A stretch of DNA of 64,000 nucleotides from Macrothele yani (lineage: Eukaryota; Arthropoda; Arachnida; Araneae; Macrothelidae), in NCBI GenBank assembly GCA_039090855.1, contig CM077007.1:18835515-18899514 (forward strand), in the 5' to 3' direction. Both the position numbers and the translations under genes were made by a program. Of this stretch, positions 22,692-34,915 are shown in pieces. Position 1 is the first letter of the stretch. Each line of letters opens with the position of its first letter. Under the pieces are notes generated by a model. The model did not search any database. It was not told the DNA's origin and saw only the letters and a program-made list of their open reading frames with translations.

Positions 22692-22770
22692 AGTTCTGTA
22701 CGAAGAATAGATTTCCTCGCATGGTTTTGCAGCAAAACCATACGAGGAAATCTATTTTTCGTACAGAACT
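22692..22770. repeat. 39-bp near-perfect palindrome (hairpin)
   Basis: Arms 22692-22730 and 22732-22770 are complementary at 37 of 39 positions with a 1-nt spacer. The arm begins AGTTCTGTACGAAGAATAG. It lies just upstream of the pogo relic. Confidence 0.92.
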
Positions 22771-22811
22771 GGTCACACTCCAAATTTGACTGAATACTAA
22801 TAAAGGCAATC

Positions 22812-23494
22812 TTGACCTCTACCAGTGGCCTTAGAGGTCAATATTATCTTTCCATCGAACACAATTTCACTTTTACAATTCATGGAACAAGAAACAATAT
22901 CCACCTTTATGACTTATGGACAACACTCAAGGAAATTTCTGAGGCTATTCAAATGTCCGTTAATGTCACGTTGAGAGACTACTGGAAGTCATACGACATC
23001 ATGAAAGGTATCTCAGTGGCATTTCAAAATCATCTATGAATGGTATGCGGCATAAGTTTTAGCCTGACTGCATTCCAGATTCGTAAGAGCACGACACTAC
23101 ATTTGTGTCAATAACAGAGAATGTGACAGATATAGCAAAGGAAATAGGACTAGATGATGTAAAAGTTGATGACATAAATGAATTTGAGAGTCATGGTGAA
23201 GAACTTTCAGTGGAAGATTTAGAAGAGCTAGCTGAACAACTGTCCAAGGAAGAGACAGATGAAAGTGAAGCTGACTCTGCAATGCCTGTCAAGACACTAG
23301 CAGTAAAATCAGTGCAAGAGGCTATTGCTCTTATTAATAAGGGATGTGAGATATTCTGGATCAATGATCCCAACTGGGAGTGGAGCCCAACCATTAAGAG
23401 AGGAATTCATACAGTTCCACAGCCATACTATAACTTATTATCAAAAACGGAGATAACCAAACAGACATCTATTCTATCATTTTTAAAGCAGTAA
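22812..23494 (+). pseudogene. pogo/Tigger transposase C-terminal relic
   Basis: Two open pieces separated by a stop near 23038. The first includes VNVTLRDYWKSYDIMKGI, resembling the region after the DDE core in Tigger transposases (FWKxxxILDAI). The second begins ITENVTDIAKEIGLDDVKVD and continues INEFESHGEELSVEDLEELA, a close structural match to the TIGD1-type tail (ELLESHxEELSNEELMEL). It ends after IPDPNWEW-like sequence and SILSFLKQ. The catalytic core is not visible upstream; the palindrome at 22692 marks a break. Non-functional. Confidence 0.78.
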
Positions 23495-23961
23495 AATTTG
23501 TTTCTTTTTCTTAAAACATTATTGTGTTAAATATTATACAATTTAATGCATAAATTTCATAAAATAAGATATTTTTCAAGTATTTTATGTTGATTACTGA
23601 AAATATTGGAGTGGAACCTAATGTATTTACATATGTTCTCATATTTTTGCTTTAATTTATGCCTCTTCATTGTACACTGGAAATCTCAGGAAACTGAGTC
23701 ATACCCATATTTAGTGTTGAGAAAGAAAATTTAAATCTACAAGTCAGTAAAATAATTTAATTTGTCCACTGTTCTACCTTATTTATTCACATTATATAAT
23801 TTGATGCTATAGTAATTGTTCTGATTAACTGAACATTTTTCTGTATCATGGAATTTCCAACATGATTTTGCAGAAACTAAATTTAGGTCTTAGTATTTTG
23901 CAAAAATGTCTTACAAGTAACTAAGGTTTTTTTTTTTTTTTTTTTTTGCATTATAACTATA
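23495..23961. other. unassigned intron sequence
   Basis: AT-rich, with a poly-T tract at about 23928-23947 next to the following inverted repeat. Confidence 0.5.
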
Positions 23962-24372
23962 GTGTCCTTGACAGAGACGAATTCCCATGAGAGAAGCATA
24001 CTAAAAAACCCCACTGATGTACTGGAAAAAGCAGTTTTCTTGCTCCCTTCGAAGCGGACAGAAGAGTTGGCAGCTGTGCATTTTGTGTGTGTGTTCGTGA
24101 AATGTGATGTTCTGTGTGTGAATCACGTTACTGCTTCTCCATGCTGTAATGAAACTTAAGAATAATTAAACCTCTCAAATAACTTGAGGTAAGCATTTGT
24201 TTTCCATTTGTGAGTATGTTCAACAAATTATGATAGGTTCAAGTGAGGTCCATAATATTGGCAACGAGGATGGGATTTCGCATACAAGGTACCCTCACCA
24301 GTTTTTTCCAGTATGTCAGTGGAGCTTTTGAGTATGCTTCTCTCATAGAAGTTTGTCTCTGCCGAGGACACC
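23962..24372. repeat. 411-bp element with about 75-bp imperfect inverted ends (MITE-like)
   Basis: Left arm from GTGTCCTTGACAGAGACGA through ATGAGAGAAGCATACT to TACTGGAAAAA (about 23962-24036) is mirrored by the right arm ending CTGCCGAGGACACC (about 24298-24372). The internal loop (about 260 bp) has no ORF of note. Confidence 0.75.
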
Positions 24373-25790
24373 ACAGTAACAATAACATAAAATGCATTCT
24401 GTCAGCATTTCTGTATGTTGCCTGTCTTTTACTGCAATTTTCTAATAAGATCACTACATATTGGTCATTACTCAATACTTTTATCCATATTTAGATATTG
24501 TCATGTTGTTTGCACAGTGGTTATTTAAGACATAGAAGAATTTTTTTTAAAATAGTAAAACAAAATATGTATTGTGATTTAAAAACTGAAACCATTTAAG
24601 ATTGGCATTTTAATAGCATTATAAATATTTATGGTAAATGTTTTATTTGTTTCTTTTAGTTAAAATTCATGGTCAAACTAATTATACTCTTTTGCATTGA
24701 AATTGTACTTCCTAGAGTAGTGATTCAGTTTTATCTGGATCTATACAAGTTAGTGCAACATGGAGGAATGCCCAAATGATTCCTTCTTTCCAATATGCTT
24801 GTGTATGAAGGTGGTTATCACCTTTTGAGGATGATAGCTTTTCAAAGCTCTTGGTCCACATTGTCAATGAGGCTTGCCTTGGTTCAGCTTTCTTTGTTCT
24901 TTGTCATCTTTCTTAACACTCCACATTGTTATTTTCAGTTTTCCTTTTTTCAGATAATTTACTTTAAAAGGTGTTTTGTATAAAAATACTAAACATAATA
25001 AAATTATGTGCTTCAAGCCCATTTTGTCCATGTATTTCGCTCACTTTTTCTTCCCATTGCATGACAGACAGTTTTGTTGACTAACACAGTTCATCAGAGA
25101 TCTTTTAAGTCTCTGGTGTTACTGTGTTCTTCATTCTTATGCCTTGCTTGGCATCTCCCCCTTCTCTATTTTTAACCATCGTGTGCTTTGGCATTTGCTG
25201 CTGATTTACAATGGACTATTGACAGTAAATGAACTTATTTTGCTCGACCACTTATTTTATTCAAAGTTGCATGAAAACGACGTGTTTCTTCTCAATGCTT
25301 TTTTTGTTGCACAAGAAAGGAGTGATTATCTTAACATTAGCAACACATTTGCTGTTAAGTTATTCATTATTTGCCTTATATTATTTTGTTTTAAGATAAT
25401 ATGACCCCAAAATTATTGCATTTGATTAATTTGAAACTTAAAAATGTAATTTCCTTGTACAGTGCCATTTATTTCTGCATTTATTTGTTAATCATTCTTA
25501 CCAGTGAAATTACCTCACTCACGCCTTAAGTTTATGGTAAATCATTTCAGGTATAACCAATGTAATTGGAAGTAAATATATCAAAATCTTAAGGAATTGA
25601 GTGTAACTTCAAGTTCACATATTATTGCTGTTTGTTTGGTTCTAATAGTTATTGTGTCATATGATATAAAAAGCGAATTTTTGATTTCTAAACTTTTCTG
25701 TTCTTACACTGTGAATGTTAGAATCTACACAAGTTTTAGTATTTTGCAACTGGTTAGGGAATTAATTTGTCCAACTTGTTATAACTTCAG
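24373..25790. other. unassigned intron sequence
   Basis: 1.4 kb of AT-rich sequence ending at a RIC1 acceptor. No TE or gene recognised. Confidence 0.5.
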
Positions 25791-25933
25791 TTTAGTTTGC
25801 ATTCGGGACGAGTTGATGGTAGCAACTGATGATGGTCACTTGTGGCGTGTTCTGTGGGATGGTCAACTGAATAATGAGTACTGCTTGGATCTCTCCAGCA
25901 TTCCATTTTGTTTAGACCAACAGCAGTCAAGAG
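25791..25933 (+). CDS. RIC1: RIC1 internal exon
   Basis: 143 nt between acceptor ATAACTTCAG and donor GTAACG. The first T completes Ser with the preceding exon. The exon then reads LVCIRDELMVATDDGHLW, WDGQLNNEYCLDLSSIPF and CLDQQQSR, ending one base into the next codon. The human counterpart as recalled has [20 protein letters not shown] and then INLCTVPFSVDLQSSR, the clearest match of all the exons. This forms a blade of the N-terminal WD40 propeller, which associates with RGP1 and RAB6. Confidence 0.95.
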
Positions 25934-26066
25934 GTAACGATAAGAAATTAGCTGTTATTTGTTTCAATGTTATTTTATGAGTATAAAAAATTTCTGTCAT
26001 GCATGTAAGGTACATTCTTTTTCATGCCCCATAAACAGGAATATCAATTAGATTTTTATTTTTCAG

Positions 26067-26200
26067 CATCTACTTTTGAAGGAATTGGACTCTGTGTCAC
26101 AAGCATAGAGTACTCACCTTTAATAGGTGGCTTTTCTGTTGTTTTCTCAAATGGACAAGCTGCATTTATTACTGCCACAACTCTTAAATTTGAACCTCAG
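26067..26200 (+). CDS. RIC1: RIC1 internal exon
   Basis: 134 nt after acceptor TATTTTTCAG, only 133 nt beyond the previous exon, and before donor GTAAAT. The split codon G|CA gives Ala. The exon then reads STFEGIGLCVTSIEYSPLIG and GFSVVFSNGQAAFITATT, ending LKFEPQ in phase 0. The recalled human stretch is DGFAVVFNDGKVGFIT. The next RIC1 exon starts 17,253 bases away, after two nested transposon complexes. Confidence 0.95.
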
Positions 26201-28491
26201 GTAAATTCTTTTTATTTGAATTTTATTCATTTCTTTTTTTTTTTTTTTCAGCGTAGAAATTAAACAGCCTTTTTCAAAAACTTATAATATTGATGTATTT
26301 CATTTTGACCACCCATCTCCCCCCCCCCCCTTTTTTTTTTGATGAATCAGGAAGCAATCGGTATAGACAGAATATTGTTCAATGGACAGGAAGAAATAGA
26401 AAACAAGATTTTCTTCCCTTATAGGGTCTGTGTTAATAACATCACTAAACACTGTACACAAAAACAGGCATGAGATGACAGTGATAAATGAACTCATGTC
26501 CTACAACTCTTGGTTGTAAAACATACCAGATTTATAGCAGAGATATGTCTCATTCTATTGCATATTCTTTGGATAGATTATTACCCATGCTTAAGGTGGA
26601 CATCAAGTGAATATGCGCCACTATTCTTGAAATAGTGAAAATTGAGTTACATAAGTTCACATACAAGGAAATGCTTCCTGTTTTGTAAAAATTGGCACAC
26701 AGATGGAGGAGATACTGAACTATAGTCAGTGGCATGCAAGTTTGAGAACAAAAAATTATAGGGAACATTTTGAAATTAAATTTCTGCAAGGTGGGGTAGT
26801 GTAGCATATCATTAATAGGTGGCACTCTACGTATGTCAAGTACTGGAAACATGGCACTTCCTTACCTTTTTACTTGGATACTAAAAGTTTTCATACAAAC
26901 AATAATAACTGAGCAGTCATTGACTTTTGTTTAGGATGTCAGTAATTATGTAAATCATATATCAGATGCTAGTAATCTAAGATGCTCACAGAAGCTCCTT
27001 CAGAAATCACCATCTGATAAGGGAAAGACTTCACAAATTCACTCACAAAACTAAGACTTCTACAAGAAGGGGTCACAAAAACAGTGCAATTTTCAGCATC
27101 ATCTATGAGCAGAAGGGTGCATTGGATATGCCTTTATCTCTACCTTAAGTCATACGCAGACCATGATATTAGCGTAAATATGCCTAATATAATTACTGTC
27201 ATTTTTAAGGTAAACAAAGCATAGATTTTCTAAGTAATCCACATGTAAAAAAAAAGTGTTCTGGAAAACTTTGTGTCACACTCCAGACTGTGATCTGTTG
27301 AATGTTTCAGTACTTTGGCATATGATATCACAATTGCATATTAGAGAAGTTGTACGAGCTTTTCTTTTTTTTTTTTTTTTAATCATCTCTCTTAAGTTTG
27401 AAAAGATGGTGTAATCATGAGTCAGTGATGACCAGTCAAAAACTTTGAAACTGTTCTTCTGCTGTGGTTGCTAATGTGTCTAAAGGAAGATTATTCTTTT
27501 ATAATATTAGCTATTTCAGATGAACATAATGTGCACAATGAAAACTATGCAAGTTATTTTTGCAAAATAAGCTGGGGGAGGGGAATGTTTTTGCTGTTCA
27601 AAAGAATGATCAGGCTAAAATAGTGACAGAAATGTTTAGTATTTTTTTGCAAAGTCACTTATGCAAAAATATTGTTATGACCTGTATAGATATTTGTGCA
27701 TCTACATATTTGTAAGTACATAACTATTGTAAACAATATGTTACTCTCATGTTAGGCTTTTGTTCCAGATACTCAACTTCAATGTATTGTGCTCAACTTC
27801 AAATAGTGCAGCAGCATATAGTTTCACAATTACTTTTAAAAGGGTTGCCACATTGCATTAGCCAGTATTTTATCACAAAGCTTTTATTTCTCCAAAGTAC
27901 AGTATCAGATGTGTCTTCTCACCTTGCATCTTGTGTCATGATGAGGCATGGCTATCTGTTATCAAAATGACAAATATCTGAACTGTAGTCAATGATGACT
28001 AGTTGTAAAGCTCATAATTTTTGTTTTCTCTTTAGGTAAAAATCATTTCTAAAGCATAATAAGTAATAGGCAGAAAATCAATTCTTACTCTTAAATGGTG
28101 TTTGTGAGATAATAACAAAAAGGTTTTGATATTCATGGTCAGAAACAAATCCGTATTAAAACAAAGTGATAAATGTTAAATATCTATTTGCTATGGGAGT
28201 CACAAGAACATCTGAACAAAAGTTTGGCAAATAAAGGATGGAAAATGCATGAGTAGAAAAGTAAATTAAGAATTTTTTTTTTCAAAAATCAGCATGAGAG
28301 CAGAAAGAAAAAAATAAGTGGGAGAACAAGCAAAAGGAAAGCATATTTGTGTTTGGAACAGGGTTAGAATTTGTTTGTGATCTAAATTAAGAACCCTCTG
28401 TTTCTTTCATTATTGTAGTGCTCATAGCAGGCTTCAGACTATTGTGACTAATGAAATCTATAATTTAGACAGCAATGGGTTTAAAAAAAGT
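26201..28491. other. unassigned intron sequence
   Basis: 2.3 kb with a C-run/T-run at 26319-26340 and a poly-T tract near 27362-27380. No transposase, RT or RNA gene recognised. Possibly old, unreadable repeats. Confidence 0.5.
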
Positions 28492-28566
28492 ACCACATAT
28501 ACTCACCTATAAGTCGACACCCCTACTTCAAAAAATAAAAATTATTGAAAAACCTTGATCTGGATT

Positions 28567-29779
28567 CACTGAAGTGCCAAAAAAAAACTGGTACAAACGA
28601 GCTTATGCAAAATACATAGCAACGTCACCTATGCGCGTACTCGGTTGCGTCCGCCAGTGCGTATGTAAAGCAATAGACATCCTTGCCAGCTGTCAGAGCT
28701 GTTTTCGGCATGAGAATGACAAGTTGTAACAATTTAGGTGATTTTCAACGCGGTGTCATAGTTGGAGCTCGTGAGATGAGCCATAGTATTTCGGAGGTAG
28801 AAACGAAATTCGGATTTTCACGAATGACCTTTGCAAGGGTGTACCGTGACTACACGAATTCTGGCAAAACCTCCAACCTACGATACCAGTGTGGCTGTAA
28901 AAATACATTGGGTGAACGTGACCATCGTCGGCTGTCAAGAATCGTTTCACGCGATAGGCGTGCAACACTCTCGCAGGTATAATCGGAATTCAATGCTGAA
29001 GCCTCAACAAGCATCAGTGTTCGGACTGTGCAACATACCCTGCACGATATGAGCTTTGGGAGCAGATGCCCAACTCGAGTCCCCTTGATGGGTGCACGAC
29101 ACAGAGTTATGCACCTCGCTTGGGCACGGCAGCATCGCCACTGGACACTTGATGACTGGAAACAAGTAGCCTGGTCTCATTTCTAACTGTATTGGGAAGA
29201 TGGAAGGATTTATCTGTGGCGCAAACCCCATAAAGTCATGGATGCCGCCTGTTAACAGGGAACTGTACCGGCTGGTGGGGGTCCGTAATGGTATGGGGTG
29301 TGTTTAGCTGGACTTCACTGGGACCCCTGGTACGTCTACAAATGTCTGTGACCGGCAAACGCTATGTGTGCATCTATTTTGACGAGGTACACCCGTTCAT
29401 GTCCTGCATTCATGCTGATGGGTTGGGCCTGTTCCAACAGGACAATGCACTTCCACACAAGTGTCGGGATGCCACATTATCATTAGCGGAGCATTCATCT
29501 GAGTGTTTGGGGTGTTGCCATTCCCACCCAAGTCCCCAAATCTGAACAGGATAGAACACATTTGGGATGCCATGCATCGCGCTATCGGACACAGGAATCC
29601 GAGACCTTGGAATACACCCAAATTGTGGAACGCTTTGCTGGAGTATGGTGTGCATTGCCTACAGCATATTTCCAGAAGCTAGTGGAGTCCATGCCCCGTA
29701 GTATTTCTGCAGTCCCGCGCTCCCGTGGGGGACCTACCAAGTATTAGACTGGTGTACCAGTTTTTCTGGCACGTCAGTG
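28567..29779 (+). mobile_element. Tc1-like transposon family D, copy 1, broken
   Basis: Terminal repeats CACTGAAGTGCCAAAAAAAA and …TTTTTCTGGCACGTCAGTG bound 1213 bp. The right flank is TA; the left flank is TT. The transposase starts near 28710 (MRMTSCNNLGDFQRGVIVGA), with helix-turn-helix REMSHSISEVETKFGFSRMT and a second DNA-binding part ERDHRRLSRIVSRDRRATLS. It loses frame near 28980. A later piece holds MVWGVFSWTSLGPLVRLQ, and FQQDNALPHK near 29440 carries the second catalytic Asp. Several stops follow. A sister copy is at 58551-59769. Confidence 0.9.
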
Positions 29780-30996
29780 TATATATGCCAATTTTAAATT
29801 CCAAGATTTTGGAATAACATATTGAGAGTGAGTGAGAGAGAGAGAACATACACTTTTTCCTTTGCACTTGCATCATGAACATAAACATCTTCATCATCAT
29901 GCTTGTTGTCTCCGTCTGAATCATAAATCAAATCATCTGCTGTGCCATCCATGACATTAGGGCTTTTGCAGCATTTTATGTAAGACTTTATAACCGTTTT
30001 TGGTGATATTGCATCCCACACTTCTTTCACCCAAGAAGTAACAAAGCCAATGTCAGCTTTTTTTCAAGTTACCACCTTTTGTGAAACACTTTTTCTTTGT
30101 TCCTCCACAACTCTGACACAACTGGCAAGAGCAAGGCCAGTAGATGCCCATGTTTGCTGTGAAAACTCAGGAGAGGAGAGATGTCTTATTGGTTGTGCCC
30201 CTCCCCAACAACTAAGTGATTTGGTGTCTGACTCACTGTATGTCCAGTTCCCAACATGGGGTGCCGCAATCCAACAGAAAAAATAATGAGGAGATTCCCT
30301 CATTTTCAGAAGCAAGAATTTCCAGTTGCAATTTGAAATGGGATTAGGTTTCACTTTTATCAAATTAGCAGCACCTATTCCATACAAATCCTGCTCTGAT
30401 TGAAAAAACATTTCATAATATTTTTGTGTTTTTGGAAGTACTTCCAAAGTGTGATGTGAATCATCCTGTTGCAGTTAACAAAAATATTTCATATTTTTTT
30501 CTATTTTTGGAAGTATTTAAATTCACTTAACATGAATCCTTTCACTGCAGCTGTCGGCAGTTTGTTCATGTGTGAGATCGTGGCTCTCCGTGGGCCACTG
30601 TGCTATATAAACAGGAATTATAAAATGAAATGCAAAACAGGGTCAGATATTTTAAGAATACATGAATGTATTTCAGTGAACAAAAGTAAAATATGTAGAA
30701 TTAAATGTGAAAAATCTTTGTAATCATAATTTTCTTCTTCGGTGGGAAATCAATGTCTCCTTTCACATCACATGTACGACATTAGCTGATGGGAGAATAA
30801 TCATATCTACCAGTTGTTTTCCATAATTCTTCTCACCTGCCATCCAAAAGTGGATGGGCAGAGCTAAGGATATGATTGACATAAGGTCAGAAAACTGTTG
30901 TATAGTGACACTTGCTGAGCCGTAGTCTAAAACATAAGCAAACCCACCTGCAACTATAGTGGTAAAGTCCAGCTCTATTTTCTACTGACCCATATA

Positions 30997-32261
30997 TTAG
31001 GTGTGCAACTTAATTCTAGGCCACAGGCACAACACATTGACAGCAAATTATAGCAAATTGAATACGTACCTAATCAGGGAAATAATCCCTGTCATATTGG
31101 ATACATTTGAGCCATCGGTCAGGGAGTTGCCGAATGCCACTGCGTGAAAAAGAGGGCTGTTTCGAGTCGATAAAGTCATCAATACTTGTGCGGACCTCCT
31201 CGACAGAAGTGAAGTGCATATCACTCAGGGGATGTTGCAGGGAGCAAAAGAGGTGATAATCGGACGGGGCGAGGTCTGGAGAATACGCCGGGTGGGACAA
31301 AATCTCCCCTCCCAGGTCGGTGATCATGTTTAAAGTCGTTTTCGCGGTGCAAGGACGCACATTATCCTGAAGCAACAGGACCGACCTTCTGCCCTGGCAG
31401 GTGTATAGCCTTTTTTCCTTCATTGTGTCACTCACACGAATGAGTTGCTGACAATAATGCTCAGCATTGACTGTTTCACCAGGTTTGAGCAACTCATAGT
31501 ATAGGACACCGCACTGATCCTACCATATGCACATCAACAACTTCCTGGCATGGATATTCGGTTTGGCGGTACTGGTGGTAGACTGACCTGGATAAACCCA
31601 CAATTTGCGCCACTTAGGATTATTGTAGAGGACCCACTTCTCATCACAGGTCAAAATCTTGTGGAGGAAATCCTTCTTCTTGAATCTGGAGAGCAAGGAC
31701 ACAGCAACATCGTAGCGCCTAGACTTGTTCGCAGCTGTGAGTTGGTGGGGCACCCTCCTTGTGAATCCGTCCAAGCTTGTGCAGGCTCTTTGCAATGGCT
31801 TGTCGTGTTATTCTGAGTTCCTGGGCGAGCCCTGACTGTGTGTGACAGGGATCTGCATTGTACAGTTGTTCCAGTTCCTCATCGTCAACTTTTTGTGGCT
31901 GTCCCGGACGTTCTGCATCACGGAGATCAACATTTCCCTGCTTAAACCGCTGGAACCACTTCTTACATATACTGTAAGACACAGTAGCCTTACCCAAAGC
32001 AGCACAAGTTATTTGCTGGGGCGGCACTTTTTTAAGCTGAAATGCGAGCAGGAGACACTGCCTCAAATGTTGCTTCTCGAACAACATTGCTTTCACCGTC
32101 GACTTTCGTCCCTTCTGTCACTACAGCTGTGAGCAGTTACAGATGCCTGGGAAGCTGTTGGATAGCATTGCGATCAGCCATTATCACACACAGCTATTTG
32201 CATTTGCTGACATTCTATGATCGCTTGCGGTTAGGGGCCGAGAATTAAGTTGCACACCTAA
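30997..32261 (-). mobile_element. mariner transposon, near full length, frameshifted
   Basis: 1265 bp with terminal repeats TTAGGTGTGCAACTTAATTC and its complement, flanked by TA on both sides. Minus-strand transposase in two or three frames: N-terminal FEKQHLRQCLLLAFQLKK (from about 32080), helix-turn-helix ALGKATVSYSICKKWFQRFK, LTRQAIAKSLHKLG-like second helix, LTCDEKWVLYNNPKW (first Asp, about 31660), LLLQDNVRPCTAKTTLN (second Asp), and AYSPDLAPSDYHLFCSL (third Asp, 34 residues later as in DD34D). The C-terminal end is at 31070. Frame breaks near 31740 and 31500 inactivate it. Length is normal for mariner. Confidence 0.92.
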
Positions 32262-32338
32262 TATAAGCTAATTCCCCCTTCTCCCACTTTGAAAGCAGGA
32301 TTTCTTCCAAAAACTTTTGACTCATATGGAAGTATGTG

Positions 32339-33477
32339 TGAACAGGTAGGACTGCTTGACATGAATATTCCCTCTAAGCCACCATGGGCAATGTGCGCCT
32401 ACCCCAACAAGCTGGACAGGCATCAAAACCACTTGGATAAAAAATTTAATTTTCTTAGCTTCTCTTACTAATGTTGGATTGGAACCCTTATTTTTTCTAA
32501 TCCCCCCATTTTTATCACCATCCTTTCTGCAATTGATTTTAAATAAAAAAAATTATTGAGAACATTTCATTAATTAAAATTTTTATTTCATAAAAAGTGA
32601 AAAGCTCAAACTTACTTCTGGAATAAAAACATTGGAAATTAGGAAAAGCATGTTTACGCATAATACGCAGTTTCTTTGCATATCAAAATACCAAGGAGAA
32701 TAAGAAACAAAATAACAACTAAATGCAAAACAATTAGTTCAAATGGAACTGCATGGAGGAAGTTAAGTCGCTGCGTACGCACAGCTTAGAGGGAACATTG
32801 CGTGACCTCCATTCTGCCCAAGTTATTTCAATCCACCGTCTTAGCTAGAATTTTTAAGGTTCAGTAAAAAGACCATTTTTGTGAGTGTTAAAAAGTTTTC
32901 AACTGGGATTCTGTTCAGAAATACTGTGCTTTTTTTCTTTTTTTTTTCATTTTCCATAAACAAATGTAGAGCAGAGTAGTCTGATTAAGTATGCTCATTT
33001 AAAAGCATTTTTTTTAGTTTTTTAAAGTTAGTTTTGCTGTCATTTTTAAATTTCCTTTTGCTGTGCTTGACTTGCATTAACACACATTTTTACTTCACTG
33101 AAGATTTACATTGTACTCTTGATTATGCAGGCTACAATGAAGTAGACGGGATACATGGATAATTTTAAATTTGTATTATGGGCATTATGTTGTGTTTTAC
33201 AGATACTAACAGCTAATTGTTCAGTATTTAATTGAGTCTGTAATTTTTTATTTTATTTTAGGGAATCCCTGTGATGCTTTCTAAAAACAATTCAAAATTT
33301 TCTTACACTTATGATATTGTTATATTCACAGTCCCACTGACTCATAGGCTCAAACAAAGTGTCAGCATGAGGCAATGCTGTGCTGCAATTGATGTGCTTT
33401 TATTTTCGCTTTCTTCCTCTTTTGCAGTGGCAGTAATGCTATATGTATCACTCATACATCACATTTAAGTCCTTGTT
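32339..33477. other. unassigned intron sequence
   Basis: 1.1 kb of AT-rich sequence. No recognisable element. Confidence 0.5.
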
Positions 33478-33970
33478 CATGTTCAGCCCTCCCCGCACGG
33501 GGATAACTGGTTTTCCAGTTATTTGGGGAGTAGCGCCCCCACGGCCCAAGCCCACCTTGTGGTGGAACATCTTGCTTTTTTCTTGTACGATAACATCACC
33601 GAAAGGACAGCTGTTCATCCAGCTGCTGGGGGATGGCGACCCCGTGGCCCGAGCCGACATTTCTTGCATGATTTATTAATTTTTGGCTTTTGTTCTCATA
33701 TTGCCACACACCGCCTCAGCTGTAGGTTGCTAAGGTTGTGATAAGTCGCCTGCGCCGGAGTTTAGTTCTTTGATTTCCCCTCTCTCTTCCCCTTTTTTAT
33801 GTTCCCCTCTTCATTTTTCTAAGCTGGTTGGCTAGACCTACCTGCACGTTTGCCATGTGCCGTGACCCGTAAGGTGGAAAAGGGGATGCTGGAGGCTGAG
33901 GTTTCTGGGAGCCGGGATGTAGTTGTCTCCAGCTACCAACACTCCTCTTTGCCCTCTGCTTCACCCTAAA

Positions 33971-34041
33971 CATGCGGCTAGGAACTAACCCACTCCTAGT
34001 CAGGAATTCTGTCTAGGAGTGGGTTAGTTCCTAGCCGCATG
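33971..34041. repeat. 29-bp perfect palindrome in the LINE 5' region
   Basis: Arms 33971-33999 and 34013-34041 (starting CATGCGGCTAGGAACTAACC) are exact inverted copies with a 13-nt spacer. Confidence 0.95.
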
Positions 34042-34060
34042 TGTTTCCCAGGCTATAAAC

Positions 34061-34915
34061 ATGAAGCGCCGCATGGAGGAAGGGACGCTCTCCTCCTCAA
34101 AGAAACTCCTTAGTACTGATTGTAATGCTCTGTTTCTTCTGATTCATTCTGTTGATCCTTCACAGTCCCCCGAGTTCAAAGAGCCCCTTCTGGATTAATA
34201 AGGCTCTTCGAGCGTTTACTGGCCCTCCGACGAGTGTTAAGCAGCTCCCATCGAGGGATCTTCTTGTGGAAACATCTAATCCACAACATAGTGCCACCTT
34301 GCTGGAGACGACCATTCTGCTGGATATTCCAGTACAAATAACACCCCGTGGTTATTTGAATTCCTCTTGCAGTGTCGTCAACTCCCAGGACTTGCTTGAA
34401 TGCAGTGATGAGGAACAACTGGAGGAGCTTGGCAATCAACATGTCACTGGGGTTCGGCGAATTCTTTTTAGGCGAGATGGGAAGTCTATACCCTCCCTGA
34501 ACATCATTCTCACTTTTGACACCCCAAGCCTGCCAACTTCCATCAAGGCAGGGTACTTACGTCTTGATGTTTGCCCATATATCCCCAATCCCTTGAGATG
34601 TTACAAGTGCCAGCATTATAGTCATTCTCAACAATCTTGCCATAGCGTAGCAAGGAATGGGCACTGTGGTCCACGGATCATTCTTTGATGGAATGCTCAG
34701 CAGAATCAGATCAGTGTGTTAACTGTGATGGGTCACACTCTGCATCTTCCAAGCAGTGTCCAAAGTGGATAGAGGAGCAGGCTATCCAACGCCTGAAGAT
34801 AAGAGAACATCTATCTTATCCTGAGGCCAGACAGCGGATCGCTCCTTTAACACCAGGCTGGCAATCATACGTCTCAATCGTAGTTCAGAAGGTGCACTGT
34901 TGCTGTGCAGACTGA
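34061..34915 (+). pseudogene. LINE ORF1 (gag-like, CCHC zinc knuckles), frameshifted
   Basis: The likely start is ATG 34061 (MKRRMEEGTLSSSKKLLSTD). A shift near 34170-34190 moves to a frame reading KSPFWINKALRAFTGPPTSV, then LRCYKCQHYSHSQQSCHS at about 34595-34650 (first CCHC knuckle). A second shift near 34685 leads to DQCVNCDGSHSASSKQCPKW (second knuckle). ORF1 proteins of I and Jockey elements bind the element RNA. Two frame breaks make it non-functional. The next ORF starts about 360 bp downstream. Confidence 0.78.

Larger units (their letters stand above)
28492..32338 (-). mobile_element. pogo-like TIR element family C, copy 1, with two nested insertions
   Basis: Left end ACCACATATACTCACCTATA and right end (…CATATGGAAGTATGTGTG) are diverged inverted repeats. 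The body matches 56851-60223 segment by segment. Removing the nested Tc1-like (28567-29779) and mariner (30997-32261) leaves about 1.37 kb. The minus strand at 30030-29880 reads VKEVWDAISP-type sequence followed by KSYIKCCKSPNVMDGTADDL. This resembles the C-terminal tail of pogo-like DDE_1 transposases. The catalytic core is missing, so this is a deletion derivative. Confidence 0.7.

Noticed and set aside
30064..30447. 127-codon minus-strand ORF in the family C element as a gene
   Set aside because: The matching region in the second copy is not open in the same frame, and no domain is recognised.
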